DNA of 11,690 bases from Actinomycetes bacterium. GTDB taxonomy: Bacteria; Actinomycetota; Thermoleophilia; Gaiellales; Gaiellaceae. Below, one piece after another: positions 1 to 7,232 of the stretch; within the stretch, counting starts at the first letter, position 1; every line of letters begins with the position of its first letter. The translations under genes were made by a program, and so were the position numbers. Under the pieces are notes generated by a model. It was not told the DNA's origin, made no database searches, and was given only the letters and a program-made list of their open reading frames with translations. The stretch spans positions 1-11,690 of the forward strand of contig JANXXF010000484.1 in the NCBI GenBank assembly GCA_025350775.1. The letters run 5' to 3'.

Positions 1-104
1 CCGCGTTCGCGGTGCCGACACGAGCGCGCCGTGCGCGCGCGCCGGCCGGACTTGCGTAGGGAACGAAGCAGCAGCACTCAGAGCCCGCGACAGAGGGAGT
101 AGCG

Positions 105-554
105 ATGGGTCGTATCGTGGTCGGGATTGACGGATCGAAGAGCGCCGAGGAGGCTCTGCGCTTCGCGCTCGAGGAGGCGCGCCTGCGCGGGGCAACGCTG
201 CGCATCGTCACCGTGTGGTCGACGCCCAGCGCCGCCTATGCGGGGATGGCCTATGTGCCGACGTTCGACCTGCATGAGGTCGAGGAACAGGCCGCGAACG
301 CGCGCCTCGAGGACGCCCGCGCCCTCCTCGGCGACGCTCCAGGCGTGACGATCGAGACCGTGGCAGTGGAGGGCCAGCCGGCCGACGCGCTCGTCGCCGA
401 GGCCGAAGGCGCCGACCTGCTGGTCGTCGGCTCGCGCGGCCACGGTGGCTTCACAAGCCTCTTGCTCGGCTCGGTCAGCCAGCAGGTCGCGCACCACACG
501 AAAGGGCCGCTCGCGATCGTGCGGGCGCCCGAGGGCAAGCACGGCAAGAGCTAG
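105..554 (+). CDS. Universal stress protein, UspA family
   Basis: A 149-residue single-domain Usp, the usual length. It starts with the strand MGRIVVGIDGS, where an Asp sits in the nucleotide pocket, and ends with the ATP-binding signature G-x2-G-x9-G-S (residues about 128-142, GSRGHGG...LLGS) followed by a strand reading GPLAIVRAP. That complete signature marks the ATP-binding class of Usp rather than the non-binding UspA class. Such cytoplasmic dimers support survival under starvation, hypoxia or oxidative stress; the specific role here is unknown. The ATG is preceded by AGGGAG at 94-99, five bases away, which fixes the start. The gene stands alone and converges on the chemoreceptor. Bases 1-104 upstream hold no gene and no promoter I can defend. 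Confidence 0.95.
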   Translation: MGRIVVGIDGSKSAEEALRFALEEARLRGATLRIVTVWSTPSAAYAGMAYVPTFDLHEVEEQAANARLEDARALLGDAPGVTIETVAVEGQPADALVAEAEGADLLVVGSRGHGGFTSLLLGSVSQQVAHHTKGPLAIVRAPEGKHGKS

Positions 555-568
555 TGGCGAGAACGGCG

Positions 569-614
569 CCGTCCGGGATCGCTACGCCACGCAGGCGTCT
601 GCGATCCCGGGCGG
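569..614. terminator. Long hairpin between convergent genes
   Basis: Bases 569-582 pair with 601-614 over 14 bp, including one G-T wobble; the core CCGGGATCGC/GCGATCCCGG is perfect. The loop holds a further CGCC/GGCG pairing. It sits in the 88-bp gap between the converging stress-protein and chemoreceptor genes, so it can serve as a terminator in both directions. No T-run follows on either strand, so termination by this hairpin is inferred from position and stem strength. Confidence 0.6.
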
Positions 615-642
615 GAGCCGGTCGGTGCGGGCGAGCGTCGCT

Positions 643-2397
643 CTACGCGCTGATGCGGAACCGGCCGACGATCCGCTCGAGCGCCTCGGCGCTGCGCGCG
701 ATGTCCTGCGCTGACGCGGCGATCTCCTCGGCGGAGGCGCTCGTCTGCTCGGTCGAGGCCGAGACCTGCTCCGTCGCCGCCAACGATTGCTCAGCTAGCG
801 CGGCGACGTCGTTGGTCGTGCGCGCGATCTCCTCGCTGCGGGCGCTGACGTCGCGGACGCTCATGCCGATCTCTTCGAACGCCTCGCGGGCGCGGGCGAC
901 AATGGCGACGCCGGTCTCGGTTTTACGGGCGCCGATCTCGACGACCTGCACGGTGCGCTGTGTCTCTGCGCGGATCTCGTCGACGAGCGAGGAGATCCGC
1001 GTGGCCGCCTTCTGCGACTCTTCGGCGAGCTTACGCACCTCGTCGGCGACGACCGCGAAGCCGCGACCCTGCTCGCCAGCGCGGGCTGCCTCGATGGCCG
1101 CGTTGAGCGCCAACAGGTTCGTCTGGCCGGCGATGCCGGTGATCGTCTCAACGATGCCGCCGATCAGCTCGGACTTCGCCGCGAGCTCACGGATCGCCGT
1201 CGTCACCTGGGCGGTCGACTCGCTCACCTCGCGCATCGCCTCGGTCGCCTCGGCGGACGCCGCGACGCCTTCCTGCGAGACCGCCTGCGCCTGCTGGGCC
1301 GCCGCGGCGGTGGCCTGCGCACTGGCACGGGCGTGCTCGATCATGCCGCCCTGCTTCTCGGCGCCGCTGGCGACATCGCCGACCGCTGTGGCGATCTCGC
1401 CGATGGCACGACCGGTCTCCTCCGAGGTCGCGGCCATCTCCTGCGAGGACGCGGTGAGCTGGCCGGCGGTGCGGGACATGTCGCCGACGATCTCGCGGAG
1501 ACTGTCGGTCATTGCGACGAACGCGATGCCGAGCGCGTCGCGCTCGCCCGCGGGCGTCACCTGAACGGTGAGGTCGGCGGCGGCGATGCGCTCGGCCGCG
1601 CCGGCCATGTTCTTCAGGTAGTCGATAGCACGGCCGAACGCGCGACCGAGATCTCCGATCTCATCGTTGCTCGACACGTCGACGGTCTGCTGAACATCGC
1701 CTACGGCGATGCCGTTGGCGGCCTCGACCATCCGGCGCAACGGCCGGATCCAGCGGGAGAGCAGGACCGCACCGGCGCCGCCGACGAGCAGCGCGAGCAG
1801 CGCGAGCGCACCCATCGTGACCTGCGCTGTCGTCTTTGCCGAGGAGGCGCCCTGTGCCGCCTCCGCCTTCATCACCGCCGAGGCTTCGTCGAGTGCCGCC
1901 GAGAGGACGTCGCCCGCAGCGTTGTAGTCACTGTTGAGCAGCTTGGCCGCGGCGGCGCGCTGGCCGGGCGTCACGGCGAGCGCGGAGAGCCTATCGTCGA
2001 CCGCAGCCCAGGCCGCGTAGACGGCACTGACCTTCGCAACCTCGGAGCGGCCCTTGGCGGTCGTTGCCGCAGACTTCAGCTCAGTAAACACCGCGGTGTA
2101 CACGGCGATGTCGCCCGTGTGCATGTCGGAGCCGTCAGGGTTCTTGATGCGCCCGCCGAGCGCTACGTTCTGGGCGGCCGAGATGCGGATATTGAACGCC
2201 GCGGCGCTCGCCTTCTGCGCGACGATCGCACGGGAGTAGCCGGTGGCGACGGTCGCCGAGACCGAGCCGATACTGGCCCAGCCGACAGCGATCGCGACGA
2301 GGAACATCACGGAGACGGTGCCGAGGATCGCGAGGAGCTTCGTCCGCAGCGAGAGCTTCGAGAACGATCCGGGCTTCCGCACTGCTGTGGTCGACAT
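643..2397 (-). CDS. Methyl-accepting chemotaxis protein, transmembrane with double HAMP
   Basis: A 584-residue chemoreceptor. Domains in order: short cytoplasmic N-terminus, TM1 (about 20-43), an Ala-rich helical periplasmic sensor of roughly 145 residues resembling a four-helix bundle (45-190), TM2 (about 193-213), a HAMP domain (214-265), a second HAMP-like unit (267-306, with DALG), then a coiled-coil signalling domain to the end. The kinase-control hairpin tip is canonical: GQTNLLALNAAIEAARAGEQ (424-443) followed by GRGFAVVADEVRKLAEES. There is no CheR-docking pentapeptide at the C-terminus. It should relay an external signal to CheA/CheW and so to the flagellar motor; the ligand cannot be read. 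I chose the ATG at 2397 because AGGAGG lies nine bases upstream; a start 14 codons earlier (2439) has no ribosome site. No che or flagellar gene is adjacent. Confidence 0.95.
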   Translation of the reverse strand: MSTTAVRKPGSFSKLSLRTKLLAILGTVSVMFLVAIAVGWASIGSVSATVATGYSRAIVAQKASAAAFNIRISAAQNVALGGRIKNPDGSDMHTGDIAVYTAVFTELKSAATTAKGRSEVAKVSAVYAAWAAVDDRLSALAVTPGQRAAAAKLLNSDYNAAGDVLSAALDEASAVMKAEAAQGASSAKTTAQVTMGALALLALLVGGAGAVLLSRWIRPLRRMVEAANGIAVGDVQQTVDVSSNDEIGDLGRAFGRAIDYLKNMAGAAERIAAADLTVQVTPAGERDALGIAFVAMTDSLREIVGDMSRTAGQLTASSQEMAATSEETGRAIGEIATAVGDVASGAEKQGGMIEHARASAQATAAAAQQAQAVSQEGVAASAEATEAMREVSESTAQVTTAIRELAAKSELIGGIVETITGIAGQTNLLALNAAIEAARAGEQGRGFAVVADEVRKLAEESQKAATRISSLVDEIRAETQRTVQVVEIGARKTETGVAIVARAREAFEEIGMSVRDVSARSEEIARTTNDVAALAEQSLAATEQVSASTEQTSASAEEIAASAQDIARSAEALERIVGRFRISA

Positions 2398-2406
2398 CGA
2401 GATGAT

Positions 2407-2412
2407 CCTCCT
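2407..2412 (-). promoter_or_regulatory. Shine-Dalgarno site fixing the chemoreceptor start
   Basis: A perfect AGGAGG on the minus strand, nine bases before the ATG at 2397. It decides against the in-frame ATG at 2439, which would lengthen the protein by 14 residues and place this site inside the coding region. Confidence 0.85.
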
Positions 2413-2480
2413 GGACGGGGTCGCGGTGAGCGCCGTCATTTCTGCGCCAGTTCAGACGGCGCCGCCAGGCCTCACAGGGG

Positions 2481-2507
2481 TCATCGGCTGTTCTGCGCAC
2501 CGCTGTA
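2481..2507 (-). promoter_or_regulatory. Sigma-28 (FliA/WhiG)-type promoter of the chemoreceptor gene
   Basis: On the minus strand the sequence reads TACA, 15 bases, GCCGATGA. The sigma-28 consensus is TAAA-N15-GCCGATAA, so 3 of 4 and 7 of 8 positions match with exact spacing. It lies 84 bases before the chemoreceptor ATG in the gap behind the hydrolase gene, predicting a leader of roughly 75 bases. Control of chemoreceptor genes by the flagellar sigma factor is well established in other bacteria, and that context strengthens the match. Confidence 0.65.
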
Positions 2508-2528
2508 GCCGCTTGGGGGGATCCAGGC

Positions 2529-3425
2529 TCAGTCGCGGTCGGCGGCGGCGCGGAGCCAGGCGACGGTCTCCGTGAGCACCGTCGTCAGCGCCGGCTCGAC
2601 GTAGACCGCGAAGTGCGAGGTGCCGTCGGGGAGGCGCACGATGCGCTTCGGCTCGCGTGCTTTCGCGAACGCCGACTCGGCCTGCTCGACGGGCGCGACG
2701 CGGTCGCTAGGCGCAGCTATCAGCAAGAGCGGCCTCGGCGTAATTCGGGCCACCAGCTCGTCGGGCGCGAAGTCGAGCACGGCGTCGACGCAGGCCCACG
2801 ACAGCTCGCGGACGGAGCTGTGCGCGGCATGGCGGGCGAAGAAGGCGTCGCGGTCGGGGTCGGGACGGGACGGCCGGAAGGCCGAGATCGGCACCAGCTC
2901 GGAGACGCCGGTGAGGGCTCGGCGGACGCGGTCGGCCTCGAGCGCCACCTGCACCGCGGCCCAGCTCTCGTCGGTGTTGACCGAGCGGATCCAGGTACGG
3001 CCGTTCGTCACCGGCACGTTGGCGACGACGGCGCACACGCGCTCGTCAAGGGCGGCGGCGTGGAGGACGACGGCCCCGCCGAAGCTCGTTCCCCAGAGGG
3101 CAATCCGCTCCGGGTCGACCTCCGGCTGCGCCCGCAGGAACGACACGGCCGCGCGCACGTCGTCCGTTTGGCGCAGCGGCAGGAGCTCACCACGGGGGGC
3201 GCCGTCGCTCGCGCCGAAGCCCCGGTAATCGAAGCGCAGCACGGCGAAGCCCTCGACCGCCAGCCGCTGAGCGTACTCCGGGAAGTCCATCGCCATCGTG
3301 CAGAGGAAGCCGTGGCAGAGCACGATTGCCGGCAGCCTGCGGGCGCCCTCGGCCGCCGTCAGGTAGCCGAACAGGCAGACGCCGTCGGCGAAGAACGTGA
3401 CAGGGCGATCGACGGTTACTGGCAC
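2529..3425 (-). CDS. Alpha/beta-hydrolase fold protein (serine hydrolase)
   Basis: A 298-residue alpha/beta hydrolase with no signal peptide. The oxyanion region is HGF (38-40), followed by FDYRGFGAS (65-73), the nucleophile elbow G-T-S-F-G-G with Ser114, the likely acid Asp241 (PSDRVAPVEQ) and the catalytic His271 (TSHFAVY). The triad is therefore complete and the protein should be an active cytoplasmic esterase, lipase-like or peptidase-like enzyme; the substrate cannot be told. A cap region covers about 140-215. The start is the GTG at 3425: an in-frame stop lies four codons upstream, and no good ribosome site is seen. It lies 113 bp behind the molybdopterin subunit gene on the same strand, with a strong hairpin in the gap, so it is either the operon's tail or separately expressed. 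Confidence 0.88.
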   Translation of the reverse strand: MPVTVDRPVTFFADGVCLFGYLTAAEGARRLPAIVLCHGFLCTMAMDFPEYAQRLAVEGFAVLRFDYRGFGASDGAPRGELLPLRQTDDVRAAVSFLRAQPEVDPERIALWGTSFGGAVVLHAAALDERVCAVVANVPVTNGRTWIRSVNTDESWAAVQVALEADRVRRALTGVSELVPISAFRPSRPDPDRDAFFARHAAHSSVRELSWACVDAVLDFAPDELVARITPRPLLLIAAPSDRVAPVEQAESAFAKAREPKRIVRLPDGTSHFAVYVEPALTTVLTETVAWLRAAADRD

Positions 3426-3474
3426 TGCCGGAGATCATGCACGGCCGCGCGCACTGGCGCCCGGTGGCACTGGC

Positions 3475-3515
3475 GGAGGGGCGCGGCGGTGGAGGGCACC
3501 TCGCCGCGCCCCTCC
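3475..3515. terminator. Perfect 14-bp GC hairpin behind the hydroxylase operon
   Basis: GGAGGGGCGCGGCG (3475-3488) pairs perfectly with CGCCGCGCCCCTCC (3502-3515) around a 13-base loop. It starts 24 bases after the stop of the large-subunit gene, as a transcript end would, and lies 50 bases before the hydrolase start. No T-run follows on the minus strand, so it could be a terminator, a partial block that lowers hydrolase expression, or a 3'-end stabilising structure. Confidence 0.6.
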
Positions 3516-3538
3516 ACCCCGGCCGTTCGTCTTCCTCG

Positions 3539-5815
3539 CTACTTCGCGTTGAGCGCGCGCCACACGCGAGGCGCCGTCATCGGCAGCTCGCGCACGCGGG
3601 CACCGGTCGCCGCGGCGACCGCATTGGCAATGGCGCCGGTGCCGGCCATCACGGCGGCCTCGGCAATGCCCTTGGCCCCGAACGGCCCGACGGCCGACGG
3701 CACCTCGATGAAGTCGATCTGCACGTTCGGCACGAGGTCGGCACGGGGCACCGCGTACTGCATGAACGAGCCGGACAGCAGCTGGCCATTCTCGTCGTGC
3801 TGCAGCTCCTCGTACAGCGCCCAGCCGATCGACTGGACGGCGCCGCCCTGGAGCTGGCCGCGGACGAGCGCCGGGTTGAGCGCCTTGCCCACGTCCTGGA
3901 TCACCGCGTAGTCGAGCGTCGTGACCTCGCCGGTGTCCGGGTCGACCCGGACGTGCGCGATGTGGCAGGCGACCGACGGCGACGGGTTGCCCGGGGCGAA
4001 GCGGCCACGGCCTTCCAGCGGCGGGGCGACCGCGACGAACCCGGTGACCTGCGCGGCGAAGTGGCCGACCGAGAGGCCGCGGTCGGGCGAGCCGACCGGG
4101 CGCACCATGCCGTCGACGACCTCGAGGTCGGTGACGGCGACGTCCATCTGGCCGGAGGCGAAGTCGAGCAGCTGGTCCTTCGCGTCCTGGGCGGCGAGGC
4201 GGATCGACTGGCCCACCGAGTAGGTGACGCCGGAGCCGCCGCTCGGCGGGGAATGCGGCGCCGTCGCCGTGTCGGCGTACGAGACCCGCACCTGGCTGAG
4301 CGGCACGCCGAACGTGTCGGCCGCGATGGCCGCGAACGACGTGTTCGTTCCAGACATGTCCACGGCGCCCGTGACGACGGTGATACCGCCGTCCTGGTCG
4401 ACACGGCACGTCGCCGCGGAGGGGAAGCGGGCCCCCATCCAGACACCGGCCGCGACGCCGATGCCCTCGTTCGCCGGGAGCGAGCCGCGCTTCGCCCACA
4501 GCGGGTGGAGCTGCGTCCGCTCGATCACCTCGCGGGCCGCGACCGCCGGCCAGGGCGTCCCGTCGAACACGGTGTCGCCCTCGGCGGCCGCGCTCTGCCG
4601 CCGCAGCTCGAGCGGGTCGACGCCCAGCTCCTGCGCCAGCTCGTCGACGAGCTGCTCGAGCGCGAACACGACCTGCGGGCCACCCGGGCCACGATAGGCG
4701 CCGGTGTTGAAGCGATTGGTGACGACGCCGAAGCTCGTCGACTCCCAGGCCTGCCAGCCGTACGGGCCGCCGATCATCACGGCGACGCCGCCGTCCACCG
4801 CCCAGTCGCCGAAGGCGCCCTGGTCGAGCAGGATGCGGGAGCGCAGGGCGACGAGGCCCTCGGCGCGCGTCCCGCCGAGCTCCAGCTCGAGCACGCAGGC
4901 CGACGCGGGCATGCCGGCGGCGAAGTCCTCGCTGCGGGTGAGCTGCAGGCGGACGGGCCGCCCGACCGCGAGCGCAGCGCCCGTGACGATCGGGTCGATC
5001 AGGTTGAACTTGCCGCCGAAGGCGCCACCGAGGGGCTCGGCGACGACGCGCACCTTGTCGACTTCGAGGCCGTAGAGCTTCGAGACCATGCCGCGAACGT
5101 AGAACGCGCCCTGCGTGGCCGAGTGGATCGTCACGCCGCCGTTCACCTCGGGGATGGCGAGCGCGCCCTGGGGCTCCATGTAGATCTGGGACACCCAGGA
5201 GGTGCGGAACGTGCCGCGGACGACGGCATCGCAGCCTGCGAGCGCTGCCGCGACGTCGCCCTGGCCCTGCTGGTGCGGGCCTACGGCATTGGCTGAGACA
5301 GGCCCAGCCGCGGCGGGCACGGCCTCATCGCCGCCGTCGGAGCCGGCCTCGACATGCATCGCCGCGCCGCCCTCCATGACGCCGCCGACCTGGCGTACGC
5401 GCGCGGCCGGCGAGCCCGGCTCGATCGCGGCCTCGAGGTCGAGCACGACGGGCAGCGCCGTCGTCTCGACGACCACGGCCTCGACACCGTCCTCGGCCGC
5501 TGCCTCGGTCTCGGCGAGCACGATCGCGACCGGCTGGCCGGCGAATACGATCTCGCCACGGGCGAGCGGCTCGAACTGCCGCATCGGCCCCTCGAATGCC
5601 GTCGGCAGGTCCTCCGCCGTCAGCACTGCGACGACGCCGGGAACGGCCAGCGCGTCGTCCTTCAGAACGCGGTCGATCGTGGCGTGGGCCTCCATGGCGA
5701 GCACGAGACGCGCATGCAGCAGGCCGTGCGGCTTCAGGTCACCCACGTAGCGCGTTGCGCCGCGCAGCTTGTCGTCCGCGTCGATGCGCGGCAGGTCGGT
5801 TCCGACGTAGGTCAT
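3539..5815 (-). CDS. Xanthine dehydrogenase-family molybdopterin-binding subunit
   Basis: A 758-residue catalytic large subunit of the xanthine oxidase/CO dehydrogenase family, full length. The N-terminal a/b hammerhead domain opens with VGTDLPRIDADDKLRGATRYVGDL; the molybdenum-cofactor domain follows. Visible signatures: YMEPQGALA (212-220), GGAFGGK (263-269), AYRGPGGPQ (373-381) and GAKGIAEAAV (713-722) with the catalytic base Glu719. The loop that in aerobic CO dehydrogenase reads AYRCSFR lacks the copper-binding cysteine here, so CO oxidation of the form I type is unlikely. Hydroxylation of an N-heterocycle or aldehyde is more probable, but the substrate is not readable. A Gly/Ala-rich stretch at about 140-185 looks longer than usual. 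Its ATG overlaps the FAD-subunit stop (ATGA), with GGGAGG at 5822-5827 six bases upstream, so translation is coupled. Confidence 0.93.
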   Translation of the reverse strand: MTYVGTDLPRIDADDKLRGATRYVGDLKPHGLLHARLVLAMEAHATIDRVLKDDALAVPGVVAVLTAEDLPTAFEGPMRQFEPLARGEIVFAGQPVAIVLAETEAAAEDGVEAVVVETTALPVVLDLEAAIEPGSPAARVRQVGGVMEGGAAMHVEAGSDGGDEAVPAAAGPVSANAVGPHQQGQGDVAAALAGCDAVVRGTFRTSWVSQIYMEPQGALAIPEVNGGVTIHSATQGAFYVRGMVSKLYGLEVDKVRVVAEPLGGAFGGKFNLIDPIVTGAALAVGRPVRLQLTRSEDFAAGMPASACVLELELGGTRAEGLVALRSRILLDQGAFGDWAVDGGVAVMIGGPYGWQAWESTSFGVVTNRFNTGAYRGPGGPQVVFALEQLVDELAQELGVDPLELRRQSAAAEGDTVFDGTPWPAVAAREVIERTQLHPLWAKRGSLPANEGIGVAAGVWMGARFPSAATCRVDQDGGITVVTGAVDMSGTNTSFAAIAADTFGVPLSQVRVSYADTATAPHSPPSGGSGVTYSVGQSIRLAAQDAKDQLLDFASGQMDVAVTDLEVVDGMVRPVGSPDRGLSVGHFAAQVTGFVAVAPPLEGRGRFAPGNPSPSVACHIAHVRVDPDTGEVTTLDYAVIQDVGKALNPALVRGQLQGGAVQSIGWALYEELQHDENGQLLSGSFMQYAVPRADLVPNVQIDFIEVPSAVGPFGAKGIAEAAVMAGTGAIANAVAAATGARVRELPMTAPRVWRALNAK

Positions 5816-6669
5816 TTGGCACCTCCCTGCGCCCGGGCGACTGCTCGCTCGACGGCGCGTCCGATCACGATGGCGGCGATGTGCCGGCGGTACTCCTCAT
5901 CGAAGCGGGAGTCGCCGAAGACGTCCTGCCCGGCGATGTCCTCGCGCGCCGCGTCGCCAACAGACGCGCCCGAAACGGCGGCGGCCTCCGCGGCCGTGGC
6001 CCGGAAGGGCGTGCCGGAGACGCCGGTCACGCCGATGCGCGCCGAGACGACACGTCCGCCCTCAACGACGACGAGCGCGGCAGCCCCGGCGAGCGGGTAG
6101 CCCGACGCCGGATCCTCGACCGAGGCATACGCCGAGCCGGCCTGACCGGCCGGCTTCGGGAGGACGACGGCCGTGACGAGCTCCTGCTCGCCGAGCGCCG
6201 TCCAGAACGGCCCCTTGAAGAACTCGGTGGCTGGCACGTCGCGCTGGCCGGCGGCGGAGAGCACCCTGACCCGCGCGTCGAGCGCGAGCAGAGCCGCCGG
6301 CGCGTCGGAGGCGGGATCGCCGTGGGCCACGCTGCCACCGATGGTGCCGGCATTGCGCACCTGGGCGTCACCCACCGAGGCCGCGCACTCCGCAGCCGCC
6401 GCGAGAGGGCCCGCGCTGAGCACGGTGGCCCTCGCGATGTCGGCATGGCTGGTGAGGGCGCCGATCACGACCTCGTCGGCGCCGTCGCTGATGCCACCGA
6501 GCGGCAGCCCGGCGATGTCGACCAGCAGTGCCGGGCGGGCGAGCCTCAGCTTCATCATCGGGACGAGCGAGTGCCCGCCCGCGATGACCTTCGCGTCGGG
6601 ATCGGCGAGGGCTGCGATGGCATCCTCGACGGACGTGGCGCGGCGATAGGCGAACTCCGCGGGGATCAC
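5812..6669 (-). CDS. FAD-binding subunit of a xanthine dehydrogenase-family enzyme
   Basis: A 285-residue subunit of the CoxM/XdhB type that takes electrons from the iron-sulphur subunit onto FAD. Both family FAD signatures are present: AGGHSLVP (30-37), and TIGGSVAHGDPASD (109-122) in the usual T-I-G-G-x-x-x-x-x-x-P-x-x-D form. The C-terminal half matches the CO dehydrogenase flavoprotein C-terminal domain by position. The start is a GTG at 6669 overlapping the stop of the 2Fe-2S gene (GTGA), with AGGAG at 6677-6681 seven bases upstream; its own stop overlaps the next start (ATGA). The three subunits are thus made from one message, presumably assembling as a heterohexamer (two copies of each) in the cytoplasm. 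Confidence 0.93.
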   Translation of the reverse strand: MIPAEFAYRRATSVEDAIAALADPDAKVIAGGHSLVPMMKLRLARPALLVDIAGLPLGGISDGADEVVIGALTSHADIARATVLSAGPLAAAAECAASVGDAQVRNAGTIGGSVAHGDPASDAPAALLALDARVRVLSAAGQRDVPATEFFKGPFWTALGEQELVTAVVLPKPAGQAGSAYASVEDPASGYPLAGAAALVVVEGGRVVSARIGVTGVSGTPFRATAAEAAAVSGASVGDAAREDIAGQDVFGDSRFDEEYRRHIAAIVIGRAVERAVARAQGGAK

Positions 6670-7157
6670 TGACCGGCTCCTGCGGCGGCGGCCGCCCGAA
6701 CGGAGTCGACGATGCCGGTGTAGCCAGTGCAGCGGCAGACGTTGCCGGCGAGCGCGTGACGGATCGCCGCCTCGTCGGGGTCAGGCGTGTGGCCGAGCAA
6801 ATCGACGGTCGCGAGCACCATGCCGGGAGTGCAGTAGCCGCACTGGAGGCCGTGATGCTGCTTGAACGCCTCCTGCACCACGCCGAGCGTGCTGCCCGGG
6901 GCCAGCCCCTCGATCGTCGTGATGCTCCTCCCCGCGACCTGGACGGCGAGGACGGTGCAGCTCTTCAGCGAGCGGCCGTCCACGAGAACCGTGCAGGCTC
7001 CGCACTGGCTCGTATCGCAGCCGATCTTCGTCCCGGTCAGCGAGAGCTCGTTGCGTAACGCGTGCACCAGCAGCGTCCGCGGCTCGAGGTCGAGCGTCCG
7101 CTCGACTCCGTTGACCGTCACTGTGACCCGGTGCCGGGCCGTTCCCTGCTCAGACAT
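6666..7157 (-). CDS. 2Fe-2S subunit of a xanthine dehydrogenase-family enzyme
   Basis: A 163-residue electron-transfer subunit with both expected clusters. The N-terminal plant-ferredoxin-type cluster has Cys47, 52, 55 and 67 (C-x4-C-x2-C-x11-C). The C-terminal all-helical domain holds Cys106, 109, 141 and 143 (CGYC...CRC). All eight ligands are present, so the subunit should be functional. This is the first gene of the operon. The reading frame stays open upstream to 7988, but that extension lies under the divergent permease gene and shows no family similarity. The ATG at 7157, with AGGAAG at 7164-7169 six bases upstream, is the true start. On the minus strand TAGACT (7193-7198) could be a -10 box, with no convincing -35. 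Confidence 0.94.
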   Translation of the reverse strand: MSEQGTARHRVTVTVNGVERTLDLEPRTLLVHALRNELSLTGTKIGCDTSQCGACTVLVDGRSLKSCTVLAVQVAGRSITTIEGLAPGSTLGVVQEAFKQHHGLQCGYCTPGMVLATVDLLGHTPDPDEAAIRHALAGNVCRCTGYTGIVDSVRAAAAAGAGQ

Positions 7158-7232
7158 GCATGACTTCCTGTTCCGAGGGCCTCGTCGCCGGGAGTCTACG
7201 GGCGAGCGCAGCGTGCGCGGTAGCCTGCCCCG
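7158..7232. promoter_or_regulatory. 75-bp divergent promoter region
   Basis: This gap must hold the control sites for both the molybdenum hydroxylase operon (leftward) and the EamA permease (rightward). Leftward, TAGACT at 7193-7198 fits a TAnnnT -10 box. Rightward, TAGCCT at 7221-7226 ends six bases before the permease GTG. The two boxes point away from each other about 25 bp apart, so a regulator bound here could affect both. No clear -35 box or dyad operator is visible. Confidence 0.4.

Noticed and set aside
1..104. Palindrome CCGCG-TT-CGCGG at 1-12 and the GC-rich alternation up to about 52
   Set aside because: It could be the end of an upstream terminator, but the window edge cuts it off and no T-run or gene context is visible.
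2398..2439. Upstream ATG at 2439 as the chemoreceptor start
   Set aside because: It has no ribosome site, and using it would bury a perfect AGGAGG placed nine bases before the ATG at 2397.
554..2575. Long + strand open frames opposite the chemoreceptor (for example 554-1564 and 1333-2508)
   Set aside because: They mirror the real gene's codons in GC-rich DNA, have Arg/Ala/Ser-rich shadow compositions and no family motifs; the minus-strand chemoreceptor explains the stretch.
3539..7157. Identity as aerobic carbon monoxide dehydrogenase (coxSML)
   Set aside because: The large subunit lacks the active-site cysteine of form I CoxL (the loop reads AYRGPGG), the gene order is small-FAD-large rather than coxM-S-L, and no cox accessory genes are adjacent.
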